A DNA stretch of 64,000 nucleotides from Paragonimus westermani (taxonomy: Eukaryota > Platyhelminthes > Trematoda > Plagiorchiida > Troglotrematidae): NCBI GenBank assembly GCA_008508345.1, contig QNGE01000916.1:86719-150718 (forward strand), read 5' to 3'. The notes beneath the pieces were generated by a model. That model ran no database searches and had not been told where the DNA came from. It saw nothing but the letters and a program-made list of their open reading frames with translations. Position numbers and translations under genes: made by a program. Of the stretch, positions 1 to 12,975 are shown in pieces (positions within the stretch are counted from its first letter, which is position 1; each line of letters opens with the position of its first letter).

Positions 1-335
1 GAGCTCAGTGGCGTGAATGTTGTTGTTGTTTGCCGGGTTGTCTGTGAAGTGAGTGCATTTCATGAGGCGTGGCAGTGAAAGCCGTAAGGAAGCCGTTTTG
101 CTGATGACGCCTTACTTTCACTTTCAGCTCGGTTGTTTGTTTGCAAGATTTAGGCACCTTTATGGTGTATATTTGAATATGGACTTAATCATTTTCAGTA
201 GTTAGGTTCCTTTCCGTCCCCTCCTTTTTTCCTTCTCTCCTGTAAATATAGGGGTTGCTTTTTCTCCATGGTTGTGTGGCAGTTAAGCATTGGTGTGAAC
301 CACTGATGTATTGCTGTCTATGATGATGATGATGA
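1..335 (+). mobile_element. 3' tail of an RTE-type LINE (truncated copy)
   Basis: This stretch is homologous by eye to the 3' end of the larger LINE at 20,800-23,690: both have the words ctcagtggcgtgaatgtt, then a cagtgaa(t/a)gcc block, a tcttactt block, a ttttcagtag block, a gttgtgtggcagtt block, and end in a short GAT/GATG repeat. The first bases still read as the last codons of the LINE reading frame, followed by the 3' UTR. The terminal (gat)n run at about 319-335 is the usual kind of 3' end for this LINE group. Reverse-strand copies occur at 18,707 and 59,107 and a partial copy at 8,905. Confidence 0.75.
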
Positions 336-1239
336 CGAATCACTGCGGTATCTTTGAAACACTGCACTTTGATCATACAGAACGCATTTTGAATGGCTGG
401 CAAAGCGTGAAACAGCGTCTAATTTTGTCCGTGATTCTTAGAAATTGCCGGTCAACAGCGTTCCTCTGTATGAGCAGGACCGATCGGTCTTCTTTCTGAT
501 AAGAGATTCGCGAGTCTGTTGGAGTGACACATGTAGTCCATTGCTCCGTCTGTGCCTTCTGGATTTTGTCGCAGTTCCACACCTCATTCTGAAAGAACAG
601 AAGAGTTCGATGTGGGCAGTGGTCAGTGAACAAAGTGCAAACAGTGGCTTCGTCCCATCGAATGGAATTTTACTGCTTTTGTGAATTCTGAGAATGTCGT
701 AGCCACGATGAATGTCTGCACACAACTGTGGCAAAACTGCCAACATAAACATGACGAGTAAACCCCTCATGGTCAGCCATCTGACGGTTTCTGCGCCCCT
801 TGCATTTAGTGACCGTGGTGTCATTTAACCTTTGTTCGTGTACAAAGCAGAGCCCCACTAACCCGAAAGTGTCATTTGGTGGGACTTCTGCGAAGTAGAC
901 TTTGCGCCTGTGAGAAATTTCTTGAATTTATTTCCTTGGCCACAAAACTATACCTCAATAGAATGCACCGAACGAAACGGTGCAATAAATGGCTTCCCGT
1001 TCCTTACCAAAACTAAGTAAGCTAAAATCACATACATGTGGCAGAATTGTCAAAAACCTTATGAGACAAAGGGCCACATGAGGCCAATACAAGCCCATAA
1101 GGAGCTTCCATGATTACGAAGTGTATTTGCAGACGCAAAATACCAGTAAGGATTGACGCAGGCAAGAAAAAGGGAACTCTAGAGACCGCTAATCAATAAA
1201 GTGGTCAATCCTGAAAGTTTTATGATCGTATATCATACA
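336..1239. other. No gene seen
   Basis: The only open frames are short, overlap on both strands and show no domain, so they look like chance. I see no convincing exon, RNA gene or recognisable repeat here. Confidence 0.5.
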
Positions 1240-2800
1240 TGATGCAGGCCAAGCCAAGATTCTGACAAGTTTGTAAGCCAGACGGACAAATCAACGATAA
1301 CAACAAGGTGGTAGCAAACGCACTCACTGAACACTGGGGCAGAGTGTCCTACTGTGTACGACCATAAGTCAATACTGACTTGTATGAGATCTTTGCAACG
1401 GTGTATAGTGAACACCGCTTTGGTCCCCTGATCCTTAGTGCCGCAGGTGAGGCACGAAAATTGTCGAACCTAAGCCTCCGAGCTGCGATGGAATCGCGCC
1501 AACAATGTTTAAAGACTTCGCAGACGTTTTGTTAAAACCATTAATCACATTGTTTAACATACCTATGAAATTAGAGGAAGTTTTCACTGAAGGAAAAACC
1601 TGTACGGTATCTCCACTATTCAAGTCAGGAGATCGTTCAGCCTCTCAACGTTACTGCCCAGTGGCACGACTGTCAGTAATTCCCAGAGTCATGGAAAGCC
1701 TGACTGGTGATGCATGAGACTTCCTGAATCTTACAAGATATCTGCATACGACTCAATACGGCTTTCGTGAAACTAGGTCATGCCAGACGCATCTCATGTA
1801 GGCAGTGAACCGATGGGCGTTTGCCATGGACGGCACCTTAGCCACGAATGGTCTATTTTCAGAGCCGTTTTTCCTAGACCCGTGTCAATTCAGTCCTCTC
1901 ATCTAGAGTGAAAGCACGCAGTGGGGTCACCCAAGGTTTCACCCTCGAACTCCGACTGCTTACATCATTCGTAAACGATTAGTGAGTAACAAAATATTGC
2001 TGTGTGCGGATGCTATCAAAATTCTCCATGTCATTCATGTCCTGCGGGTGAAAGAGGCACTAAAGGATGACTTAGATGCTTTGTGGCGGTGGGCTACACA
2101 AATCGTTCTATCATTCAACGCCGTTAAATGCAAGTTCTTGAGAGGTAAAAATCAGGTGGACGTCAGTTATTTTTCTGGTGGCACTGTAGGTGTTAACTGA
2201 AGTATCTGATATATGGTCCACCATCACTAGTAATCTATCGCAGTCTGCTAATTCTAGCACGTTCACCCAAAAGACCGCCAATAGGATTAAATTGCTAAGC
2301 CGCTCACTCGGCCAGCTTACCATAGAGAATTTTGGAGGAGTGTTTGACACTTATATCCGTCCTCATCTAGAAGTTAGTATCCAGGTCTGTAAACCCTTCT
2401 TGAGGTGCAACATAAGTATGTTAGAAAGGGTTCAGCGTAGAGCCGTAAAACGCATACACGGATTGTCTCGAAACGCCTGCTCGGATAGACTGCGTACATT
2501 GGACCTGTGTGATCTTGAATACCCGCAAGCCCACGGGGATTTGGTATTTCTCCGTAAGATCCTCCGCAATGATTTTCACTCAAATCAGCACACGTTCTCA
2601 ATTGTCTCCACGCACAACATGCCCGGCCATTCACTGAAATTGAACCAGCAGCGCCCACACTTTCTGCTAACACAGCATCGTTTTTCTGTGCGCGTTAGTC
2701 GCCCATGGAATCACCACCGGAAACGGTTGTGCAGGTGGCCAGTACTCAGTCATCTAAACAGATTCTGAATAAGCACGTCAAGTAGAATTGCCCACACGTA
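1240..2800 (+). pseudogene. Decayed CR1-type LINE reverse transcriptase
   Basis: Read in shifting plus-strand frames, this stretch follows the order of a CR1/jockey-type reverse transcriptase. A pre-RT segment lies near 1,290. The conserved finger region (CDGIAPTMFKDF, then VSPLFKSGDRS) is at about 1,480-1,650. A QYGFRETRSCQTHL-like segment is at 1,750, a SGVTQGFTLE-like motif at 1,920, and a degraded active site (CADAIK instead of the usual F/YADD) at 2,005. The long C-terminal thumb frame at 2,190-2,768 contains LERVQRRAVKRIHGLS, GDLVFLRKIL and GHSLKL. Several frameshifts and stops separate the blocks, so it cannot make protein. The clade call rests on remembered motif style. It lies upstream of the visible part of the kinase gene and is probably in an intron or intergenic. 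Confidence 0.8.
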
Positions 2801-5359
2801 ACTCTTGAGGTTCCAGCTGTCACTTTTAGTGACAGGACGATTCCGGCCGAGTAACGGGAATAATTGGCTAACCCCTGATTCGTTCGTTGCTCGTGTACTG
2901 GTTGCCTGCCCGTTTGATGAATGTCCTCCTTGTATTTGGTTCCTTCCTTCTGCAAGTCTGAAATATGATTGCCGTCTACGATACTTCACTGGCTATCTCA
3001 TTGTTGATTACAAATTTCTTCTACTCACATATGTCCCTTCTTTCTCTTCTTTATTCGGCGAAACCATCTCAGAACTCATCGGAATCTATTACTTCTCCCG
3101 GTTCAATTGTAAGTTGTTATTACGAATTTTGTTCATCTCAACAAGGAATCACTACAGTTCCTGCTGACCTCACATTAGTCAGCTGCTATCTGTGTTGAAG
3201 TCTTCAGCCGCCACAGGGTACCCGGACCATCCGAAAGCAATGGATATCTGTCGTAAGTGCATTTCGGAACTAGGCTGAAATATTAGCTATCAGACTCCGG
3301 ATCGAATGCGCAAATAAGATTTAGCAGGACTGAAACAGTCCGCATAGTGGCCGAGGGAAGACAGAAGAAAGTAGCAAACAAGTCAAAACAACGTCAGAGC
3401 TACAAAGCAATTTACCATTATGTCTTCAACCGTTAATACAGCTCACCCTTGAACTGTTCCAATAGAAAGACAGAGAATTGCAGTTGGTCCACTTTACCAG
3501 TCTTGTCTGACCATCTTCCGGTGTTTAGTCTGGAGATCTACTAATGGCGATAGTGGTGCGGCTGATTTCATATGTCTTGATTTGGAATCGACGGAATTCT
3601 CTGATAGTTCACACAATCAAGCCAATGTGAACTGTTATTCTGTCTTGTTGGCCTTAAAAACATGGACTACAGGTCGCTGGAATGCCGCATGCATTGATTG
3701 ACGGGGCCTTAACCCTCGCAATGGAGTTTATTGTAGTGCTTGTATATAAATTCCTTGTCCTGTTGAGTTGTCCGCTTCGTCCCTTGTAAGATCAGGTGAG
3801 GTAAGTTATGTGCACTTTCAGTGTGCAAGGTACATTCTGTGTAGACTAATCTGTCTGAGTGTGACCCATTCCCCCCCCCCTCCTCGAAAATTTGGTTCCA
3901 TTTTGATTTTCATTCTTCCGTTATATCAACCCAGACAACTTCCATAGTCCTAATGTCTTTTCTCTGCATCCTCTACATGATGAGTTTAACAGCTTGCGTC
4001 GAACAAAATCGCACGTTGTTTTTTTACATGTACAATCAAACCTTGTCGGTGTTCTGAAACGCGTATCGCACATGTTCATGTTAATGCACATCTCCAAGTG
4101 AACAGGATGCAGGATGGCCGTTGGCGATTGGCAACACATCCGCTCCCCGTTACATTCCTACCGGAATGACAGGGAAACCTAGATTCATTAGCGTACGGGG
4201 ATCAGATATGTGATTGTGAACAGTGTTAATGGTGCAGATTTTTCGTGACTTTCACTCATGGTTGTAACTTTTGAAGCTGCTGATGTTCATGGAGCTCACA
4301 ACTTCTTGTGGCATTCTATCCGGCTGAGTCGAATTTTCTCAGCTAATTAAACGTTGAGCTAGTTGGGAACTATGAAATTCACGTTATTCACCCTTCAACA
4401 ATGTGATCTTCAGCTTGTTTTTTCTTAGGATATTTCGTTACGTTTGTCAACGAGTACATCTGGTGGCCAAAGTAGGTTTCGTATTTCGATACTAGTTGAT
4501 TGTGTCAGCTTATCAAATCTAGTAATCTTCGATAAAGTTGAGTTTGGAGGAGTTCAGCAACCATGGTGACATGAGTACTCTAATAATTCCCAGTTGAACC
4601 TCTGTAATAGTGCCACTTTTGTTCTCACCAATGTAGAGCACATCATGCATCATGAAGCGCCACCCTTTCGGACTGGAGGTCAGTCAGGTACATGCAAACC
4701 AGCTCCCTTAGCAGCACCACTAGGAAGAACTTCTATGAATGACACGAATTCGTCCGACAACACAATTTGTACCAGGTCGTCTTTTTGTTCTCAAACTCCA
4801 CGCAGTTGGTCTCAATAAAGTAACCACTGTCTGGCACAGACTTGCTTTCCTGTTGATTGTTTGATGTATTCAGAGGTGCACACTACCTCTAAGATTTATT
4901 TGATGGATATAAATCCGCATAAACTCGAATTTGTCACTCAGAGTTTATTGTTGCTGTTCGACTAGGGTGATTGTGCAGGTTAACGCCTTCCTTTTGCAGT
5001 ACTATGACTGATGCTCGTGTCCTCATCTACCTAAGAAGATAACTAGAAGCCCCAGCATGTCTGTCGCTCCGTTTCTCCTGCGATGTTCTTCATGAATTGC
5101 ATACCCTAGTAAAAAAGTGCACTTTTAACTTTCACTTGGAAATTCTTCATTGATCGAGTGGTTTAACTTTCAAGCGGGATCTCACGGAATGAGTTACGTG
5201 GGTTGTCACTTCTAACCTAGACCTGTAACCGAAGCTGTCTACCACAATCAGTATGTTCACTCTAATTGTCTGTATGCTTGATTTGCGTTTTATGCTCAAT
5301 TTCTGTCTTCGTGATTGACATCTTTGGCATTATCCTTTCTGTTTTATTTGTGTTCTCAG
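2801..5359. other. Non-coding flank or intron before the first visible PAK exon
   Basis: Includes the probable 3' UTR remnant of the LINE above and a 10-base C run near 3,870. The search for a CRIB-coding exon (F-x-H-x-x-H-V-G pattern) found none on the plus strand. The last 20 bases form a good 3' splice site, a T-rich tract ending ttgtgttctcag at 5,359. Confidence 0.5.
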
Positions 5360-6002
5360 AAGCAGTGGGTGTTCACTTTCATGTTCCGGAGTGAGTGGTA
5401 ATCTGAGCATGGCTGGACTACCGGCGTCAGCTAGCATGATGAGCACTCAGCTTTCCTATAACCAACCGGGTAGCGCCAGCAGTCCTGTGAATGAGGATGT
5501 ACAGAAGTCCGCTTCATTTCGCTTATCGCCTCCTCCTATTCCTCCCCATGCTAAATGTGGCCGCCATACAGACTTCGTTCATCCTCACTCATCTGAAGCC
5601 GTTTATATTGGCGACGGGGCTGGCACCGGCTGTGAGGGTGCTGGTGGCACATTAAGGCAAACCAGCACAGTGGGCAGCCCTGGTGATCTGAACTCGAAGT
5701 TGGAATCAAGCCCGAAGCCTTCTTTTGAAGAGCTTCTATCAAGTATGCTGCTATCCAAGGACGGAGACTTGATCACACCGGACCCGTTCGTAATGGTCGG
5801 TGAGTCGTCCTCGTCCTCCACTTCCGAGCCCGATGGTGACGAAGTTGAAGAAGACGAGGACCGCGGGTCTGAATCAGATAGGATTACAGACGGTCTGTTA
5901 AATGTTGCGGATGTAGATGTATCTAACCAGCATTACGGTGCATATGAACCTCCCATAATAGATCCGTCCAGCGGGCTACCCACTCCGATGACCGTATCCG
6001 AA
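5360..6002 (+). CDS. PAK-like kinase, exon 1 of the visible set (regulatory linker)
   Basis: The exon runs from a possible 3' splice site (AG at 5,358-5,359) to a donor tccgaa|gtgagt, ending in phase 0. If this is the first coding exon, the start is the ATG at 5,409, which has a good context (A at -3, G at +4); an out-of-frame ATG at 5,381 opens a six-codon upstream frame. The frame is also open through to the splice site, so the exon may be internal. Counting from 5,409 it encodes 198 residues of low-complexity linker. It has a proline motif SPPPIPP at 40-46, of the kind that binds SH3 adaptors such as Nck, and an acidic tract DGDEVEEDEDRGSESD at 142-157, matching the acidic run that follows the autoinhibitory region in group I PAKs. 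No convincing CRIB domain is present; DFVHPH near residue 55 lacks the HVG part. Confidence 0.7.
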
Positions 6003-7859
6003 GTGAGTCTGCTGGTTTGTTTGTGACTGTTCACAGTGCTCCACTTCCTTCTTTGCATCTGTGTGTTGCTGATAGTTGACCTACCACCAAGTTGTATCCG
6101 GATTCACGGTTATCGAATGCGCTATTTTGTCCGTGTGTTTTTTGTTTTGTTTTTCTGACTGGGTTGCCGGCCGATGAAGTTCAGGTTTTGTTGTAATACG
6201 GAATACAATTAAGTTGCAACGATCCCTACGAAACTGTTATATTACGGAACGACCGAGCGAATACAATTGAGCTGTAACAGTCCCCACGACTCAGTAATAC
6301 TGTACGCGCTACTGTAACCCCGAAGAGCTGATACCCAAGCCGATTATGAAGGAAAAACACTGGTCTTAAAAGGAGACCCCTTACCGTCTCAGTCCGAAGA
6401 CAAATTACAAGCGGAGCTCTTGCGTATTTATAGCACATCAAGCGACCTTGTGTTCAATGAAGCACATGAAAAACCTTCTAGGTCATAAACCGGCGAACCA
6501 ACGTCCAGTATGCTAATCGGCGCGAGAAATGAAAAAGATGGTATAAGAATGGCGCGAAAAAGAGAAATTCAAATTTACAAAAGTAGTAAATGTTCATTAC
6601 AGGTTAATTGGACAGTTTTTTCGGAGCATTTGACATCTCCAACAAGTTTCTTTTAATCTTTGCCCCTCAGTACTAAAAATGGATGCTAGACACTCATAGG
6701 AGGGTAAATGAGTACATTTTGCGACTGTCTCTTGAACAGCGGTTTGACACTGTTCATTTCTGCATTCATAATACAACCGTGGTAGGTTTGAGTTTAGGCT
6801 CAGTTCTTTTAGTGACTTCGAACAGCTCAACTTATTAATCTCGTCCCTAAAACCGTAGCCTTGGTCACCTTTTCATCGTCCATAATCGCTGAGTAATGCA
6901 AACCTTCTGATAAAAACCTGGATGTGAAACAAGTCAATATTTGCGGTCTCTTTATTCGGGTGTCAGGTCTAGTATATTCTTGTAAATGATGCTCTAATAA
7001 TGCCTGATTTCAATTAGCTGTTTATTTCTATCCCTGTACATTTATGTTGTGAATGCAGTGGAAAGCTACGTCACAGTTTGATAAGCCGTTTTTACTTCAA
7101 TTAAGCCAACATACTTGTAATCTTGTTGTTGATTGTAATGGCTTCGATGTGTTTCACTAATGCTTACCTAACGTTTTTTGGGCTGTTCTGTACACCGCAT
7201 TAAGCTAGAAACGACGGTCAGGTGGTCACCATATGACGTGACTGTTATGTGCAGGCTTTTTTCAGGGCTTTACGCGCCCCTTCCGAGAGGGTCAATGGAT
7301 TACACCCACGTGTGGTTTAACTCTGGCATAGGTTTTGTGGAACCGATATCCAGGGAGCTCTATGACCTTTTGTAACAGTCTTTCGTTGCTGGTGTTTTTT
7401 GCTTCATGTTTGCGTCTAATCTTATGTATGTATACACTGACGTTTTCAGCACTTAGCCCTTGTGGCCCTGAAAACCGAATTTCATGCGGGCTTGTCTGTG
7501 TTCGCCCAAACGTTTGACACATTTATGGACGTGCACTAGTTGAATTGCTTGGACTGAGCGGATCTATCCACTGTTGCTGTAGTCGTCTCCATAGACTTCG
7601 TTCATCTGACTACGTGAATGTCGATCACTCAACGGTCAACGTTTATCGCCCTTCCTTAATTATAGCTCTCATTCGTTTGTCTGATTCAATACAATTCTAT
7701 CAAACTCGGTGTATCGATCGAGAAGTTCGAGAACAGATGACCGTCGGTTGGAACACGAAAGGCGAAATGATTTGTGACTATTTCGCTTCAGGATGATGTG
7801 ATCATTCCTGTTGTGCAAGATTATGGTGATTTAGTCCATGTAAGGGCTAGTTTTTGGCA

Positions 7860-7936
7860 TACTAGGAGCCAGTTGGTTAAGCGGTTAAGCGACCACAACA
7901 TTAGTAAATTAGTGTTCTGAATCTCAGCCAGTGTAC
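7860..7936 (+). repeat. tRNA-derived SINE relic (probable)
   Basis: A box-like tggttaagcgg lies about 45 bases before a B-box-like gttctgaatctc, the two internal RNA polymerase III promoter elements of tRNA genes, at roughly tRNA spacing. The B box carries an extra base relative to GTTCGAATC. The stems of a real tRNA cannot be drawn cleanly, so this is read as a decayed tRNA-derived SINE, not a functional tRNA. Confidence 0.35.
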
Positions 7937-8904
7937 TTCTGTAAAAGTGAACTGACTCCGAGCGATGGTGATTGTGTTGTCATCATAGTTGTGTAACTAA
8001 CCCGTACGGGTTGAATACTGCAATTCATTCCTATTGCTTTTATCCAGCAGTGCACATTGTGGAATCGTCACTTTCATGGCTATGCTATTCGCATACCATC
8101 TTACTGCTCACGTTAACGTGGACGTTTGGAATATGTGGAGTTCAAAACCATGATTCAACGTTACTTTTTATCCTGAAGTATTCAACCAGCCCTACCTTCT
8201 GGAACGAATATTTGTCCTTTTTCTTACTCTACGTTTTCTTGTTGAATTTAAAAAGATATACGTTCATCCCGTTATTTAAGCCTCAGCCACCCCCCAATTT
8301 TGACAGAACCATCGTTTAGGTCTACCTTTACGCTCCTCCCGCGGCTCGCCGCCTCCAGTGACCAGCCTAAGGGTTCGGTGCCTGGACATGTCTGCCCGTT
8401 GCGCTCATGTGTAGGAATTGATCACTAATGCTCTCATACATTATTCGATCAGCGCCGCAGGGTTGGCATTTGAGCATGTTAGTGACGTCGGTTGTTGGTT
8501 CCGCAAGTTCACGTAGCCAATCCACCCCGTGATATCTTGATCTGGTGAGCCGAATTCGCCAACTCACCTGAGATTAAGGTGTATGGATAATGGGACCAAG
8601 TGCAGGCAGCTCATCTTCAGCGTAACAGAAATCAATTGTTGATTTCATGAATCTGTGGTTGTGGAAAACTTTCAATGATCACATGCTCGAAATAAAAAAT
8701 ATTAATCGAACAATCTTCGAGTTTACTGTTGTTGGAGATCGTTCATTGACGGCAGTATTTTACTTAGTATAAAAAAAATTACTTAGGACTGTCTGTTGGG
8801 TGGAAGAATGACAGTTTATCACTGAAAAGACCGGAAACATCTGTTGGCTTACTCATTGTTCCTGGCTGACATCGTGGACAGCATGCTTCAGATGCTGTTC
8901 TATT

Positions 8905-8980
8905 TCGGGTTGTGTGGCTGTTAAGCATTAGCTCAAACCAATAATGTGTTTTCGTCTTTGTTAATGACGATGACTATGCA
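8905..8980 (+). mobile_element. Fragment of the RTE-type LINE 3' tail
   Basis: The words gttgtgtggctgttaagcat, caat(a)atgtgtt and aatgacgatgac match the last 80 bases of the LINE tails at 1-335 and 23,600-23,670, ending in the same GAT-type repeat. Only the extreme 3' end is recognisable. Confidence 0.55.
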
Positions 8981-11900
8981 GTTACCGATGGTCATCAAGG
9001 CGGTGACCTGTTGCTATTCAGGCGAACACTAGTGACATCGTAGTTCTAAATGTTTGGATTTGCCGCAAAGAAAATACAGTTGCATCGGTTAGCAGAAAAC
9101 ATTTCCTCCTGGTTTTCATCAATCATATGTATAGCAAACGTAACCCACCATGGGATATTCCATCTTTCTTTTGCAACGTGACATTAATAAAAGCACAATT
9201 GGTCAAGTCATGAATTGTAAGGATTGAAAGCACTATGTTGAGTGCATAACACTAATACCACTGCCAAAGGTTCGCATGTCCCTTTGTAAGTTGCGCGGAA
9301 GCCTTTGAATTGGTGCTGTTTTTCTCACTTAACAAACCTGACTGTAGTTTTTATATTATTTCATGGAAAGACTGTTTTTCTCATGCTTTCTACAAAAAAT
9401 TTGTGAAGGTACTGATATATTGGTCTATTTCTGTACTGTAAGCTGTGGAGTAAATATGAATTTAATGGTTTGGTCTATTCGTTGAGAGCTGGTTTCTCAT
9501 TGTCCGATTGTCATTGTCATTTCATGTTAATTCTAATCATCTGATCGTTGGCAGTTTACTTTCTTCTGATCATTTTGGGAAATGAACAATCTCTGTCTCA
9601 TTGGTTTCAAAGGTTAAGTGATCCGAGCTGAACAATTGTCTCTTACGCCCAGTCTGTGTTTCCGTTCTGTTCATCGTGCATTGTGCTGACCAGATGGTGA
9701 TTGGTGATATTGGGTGTGTGTACTTTGCTAACTGGCTTATGCCCAATATGTGCCTACACTTGTTTGCGTTTGTATTTACGCTTGATATGGTGCTCTCATA
9801 CACTTTTATCTTACGGTGTGATTGAAAATACTCGGGTTTTGGTATCGTTGTTTTGACCAAATTTTCAGACTTGATAATAGGGATCGACTTTTTTCTCATA
9901 ACGTTTTTTACACTAGGATTGTAAACGCCTTAGCTACAACTGCTTCCTGTTTAGCAAGCTACGCACGGCACAGGCAACATGTACCATTTTCGATTGCCAT
10001 TGAGTTTCGTTCGAAATTCGAATAAGCACTTCTTTCCTGCAATTGATGGTTATTACTGAGGCTTGGATGAGTAGAATAACTCTTATAAACTCGTGATGTT
10101 TGTCTACTCACTTTGATATTGATATTGACTGTTGTTCGTGTTGGAGGACTGCTTAGCTGTTTATCTTACAATTCATGGGGGAGAAACTTTGCACTTGGCC
10201 GTTTGAGGTCAATAAACTTGAGAGTTTACGGTTATTTAAGGTATCTAGGGTGTGCACCTGAAACATGTGAGTTGTGCTTAGTCACAGGGAGTCCGTAGGG
10301 AGCTACAGAAGGAATAAGGCGAATGTTGATGAGTACATAAAATGGTATGTGGATTTATCATGCAATCTGTTTTACTCGTTTCACGTTTGTCAGGACTAGT
10401 TAATTAGATAATTGGGTCTGTATAGAATATTTTTCGGACACACAAATCTTAGTCATATAGTTTGATCGCATAACAACTGTGATCTGTCCAAAGTTAGTGT
10501 AACGTAATTTGCAAATTCCTATGAAAGTTTCTGCTGGCCTCCTTTAATGACCGATGTTTGTCATGCGAAATTCCATCGAACTGTGTTTGCGCACCCTTTT
10601 CTTCAGCTGGTTCATCCAACTGTGTGGATTTGCCTTAAACAAACTGAGTTGCGTCGATCAACAGAAGGCATTTCCTCTTGGTGTTGACCGGTTCGGTGTG
10701 TGCGTGTGAAATATCGCCCACTATCAGATGTCTTACATACTTTGTTCTTGAATGAATGTGGAATATATTGATAAAAAAAAGATCAATACAGTCTGTTTTC
10801 AGCGTGTGGTACCTATACATACATACCTGATCGTAGGCATTCTCAATCGCCTAAGATTTCTACTGACTTATGCGATTCATTACAAAACCCTTATTGGTTT
10901 GGCACTTTCTGTGCAACTGTAGAGAGCATTTGATGGACATTGCTGAAAATAGTTGTTTCCAATGGTCCTTTCTTACGGCAATTCACTTGCTGACGTTTTT
11001 GTTGTGTCCTTGCGTTTAGTTGGCAAATAAGTAAAAGTGAAGCTCTCCTTTGTATGCACAATTACGCTGGTCAGCCGAGGTTGTATAGTTTTGTTTTTCA
11101 ATATCCATTTTCTCAATCGATATACGTTCTGCACCTGTGGCATACTCAGGCTGCTAAGCAATAGTCCAAGTTGTTCATATTCTGCGGTAACTGAGCTATA
11201 AGAAGCCATTCGCAATGATCCACTTAGATCCGACTGCTCAGCAGTGCAAGGCAGCGTGAAAAAACCGTCAACCTGTCGTCATCTTCCACTCCTTCGGTTC
11301 ATTATGTGAATTGCGACATAGAACCACATGAATCTAGTTAATTGCAACCTACAGCAGTTATATCTCCAATGTCCTCTATCGGTATTGCACACAAGTTGTT
11401 ATAGTGTCTGCGTTTCTAACCGTATGGTACAGCTCTGTGTGGTGTCGCAGGAGCAATGTGCATGGAATTTCTTTCGGTCGCTGTGCTCATTGAGTTAACT
11501 TTGTACAGTTGTCCTATGTGAAGAGGCTTGTTGCCACTTAGTTTAACAACCTGTAAACTATGGGGACTACTGTTTCAGCGTTGATGAAATCATTTGTAAA
11601 GTATTCGACAAAGAAAGTTGGGTTACTCCAGACACAGAGCTCCTTGGTCGTCTTCGGTTGTAATGACTCGGTTATTGGTTTGCCTGCCTCTTCGTGCCAT
11701 GTTTACCCAAGCAGGTTATAATCAGCTGAACTAGTTGCTCACTGGCCTGGTTGACATTGTTCATGCTGAGATCTCTTTCGTCTCCCTATCTGCTAGTTGG
11801 GCGTTCACTAACGTCGTTCACAGTTGAACTCGAAGGCGTTTTGTAATCCTATTCGCCCCGGATATATTTCTTCGGTGCGGTTTGCGTTTAGTGCATTCCA

Positions 11901-12322
11901 GAATCGTAATGTGTCATAGAACGGTACCAGCTGTATACGTCGGATTGTTTTTCGAGTGAGATTCAACCATTCAAGATGGCGAGGTTATGATTTATCACTT
12001 AGTGTATGCGCCCCCAACTTCAGTGACGATCAATCTCACCACATTGGTACAAGCTTTTTTCACAATCGCTGCACAATATGTTTTTTTGCTCGTGGATAAA
12101 CGGCTAATGGTGTCCACCGTCGGGTATCAGGATGCATGAACCCACCCATCTCTGGCTTATCCGTCATACTTTAATTCTCTGTTTTAAACTTGGCGCTTTC
12201 TACTTACATACCTTTGGTTAAATTTTGCCATTCTGTGCCGGCCAGTGACAGTCTCCTTAATTTGTCTGGTAAAAGCAACTTTTTTTTCCAGCTTACAGCC
12301 ATGTATTTCCCGTCTGTTGCAG

Positions 12323-12440
12323 GAATCAGCTGATACAGCGGTGGGCGAGGCGACAATTCAATGCAATTCACGTTTAGTTGGCACCCCACCAATCACCAAC
12401 ACAGATGTTATACCACCCCCGGCAGCTTTCAGCAGCATAG
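12323..12440 (+). CDS. PAK-like kinase, exon 2 (linker)
   Basis: A 118-base exon starts after gtctgttgcag and ends at the donor cagcatag|gttagt, leaving one base (G) to complete the next codon. It continues exon 1 in phase 0 and encodes 39 residues of linker, ending with a PPPAAFSS proline stretch. Nothing catalytic lies here. Proline tracts at this place in group I PAKs bind SH3 partners (PIX in animals), but the motif is too loose to assign a partner. Evidence for the exon is the matching splice sites, the phase and the continued open frame on both sides. Confidence 0.65.
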
Positions 12441-12975
12441 GTTAGTCAACTTGTAGTTGGGCCACACGTGTTTTGATTTGTTGGCCTTGTTTCACTTTGC
12501 AATCATCATCAAAAAATATTTAACATGTACGTTGCGCATGCCTTGGTTATACTAGGCAAGGCGGGGTGGGTTTTAGGAAATCACTAGCAATCGTTCTTTT
12601 TGGTTCGCCCGTTTTTTCCAAGTGAAATCAATCGGTAAAATGAATCCAGCTTGTGAACTTCATGCTTTATGCACCCTGTTCAGACTTCTTTTTATAGATA
12701 GTCCTTGTGTGGTCAATTCACCACTTCAGTTTCCGCGACTTGCACACATGTTCGGTTGACGATTTGGCGGGTTTTGTTACGGCTTCAAATGGGTTCTTGT
12801 TATGTTTCACCCCGGTTCCTTCAAACCATTAGGATGTCCTCTCGAAATTTTGTATGCATGTGTTCATCAGCGTTTTGTGTAGCGTAACAGCTCACTGTCT
12901 TATCGTATTTTGACCATTTTTATTACACTACGTTTAGCTTTCGAACTGCTTGACCTCCCTGTTTATCTTGAATAG
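12441..12975 (+). other. PAK intron 2
   Basis: A 535-base intron between gttagt and a pyrimidine-rich tract ending tatcttgaatag. No gene or repeat recognised. Confidence 0.65.

Larger units (their letters stand above)
6003..12322 (+). other. PAK intron 1
   Basis: A 6.3-kb intron bounded by gtgagt and a T-rich tract ending gtctgttgcag. It contains a tRNA-like SINE relic (7,860-7,936) and a fragment of the LINE 3' tail (8,905-8,980). The remaining open frames are short, unconserved in style and overlap on both strands; I see no other gene. Confidence 0.65.

Noticed and set aside
438..824. 128-codon minus-strand frame
   Set aside because: Overlaps other frames on both strands, has no domain or splice signals, and this DNA produces many frames of such length by chance.
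5563..5640. CRIB-like DFVHPH segment in PAK exon 1
   Set aside because: Lacks the second His spacing and the HVGFD part that defines the Rac/Cdc42-binding motif.
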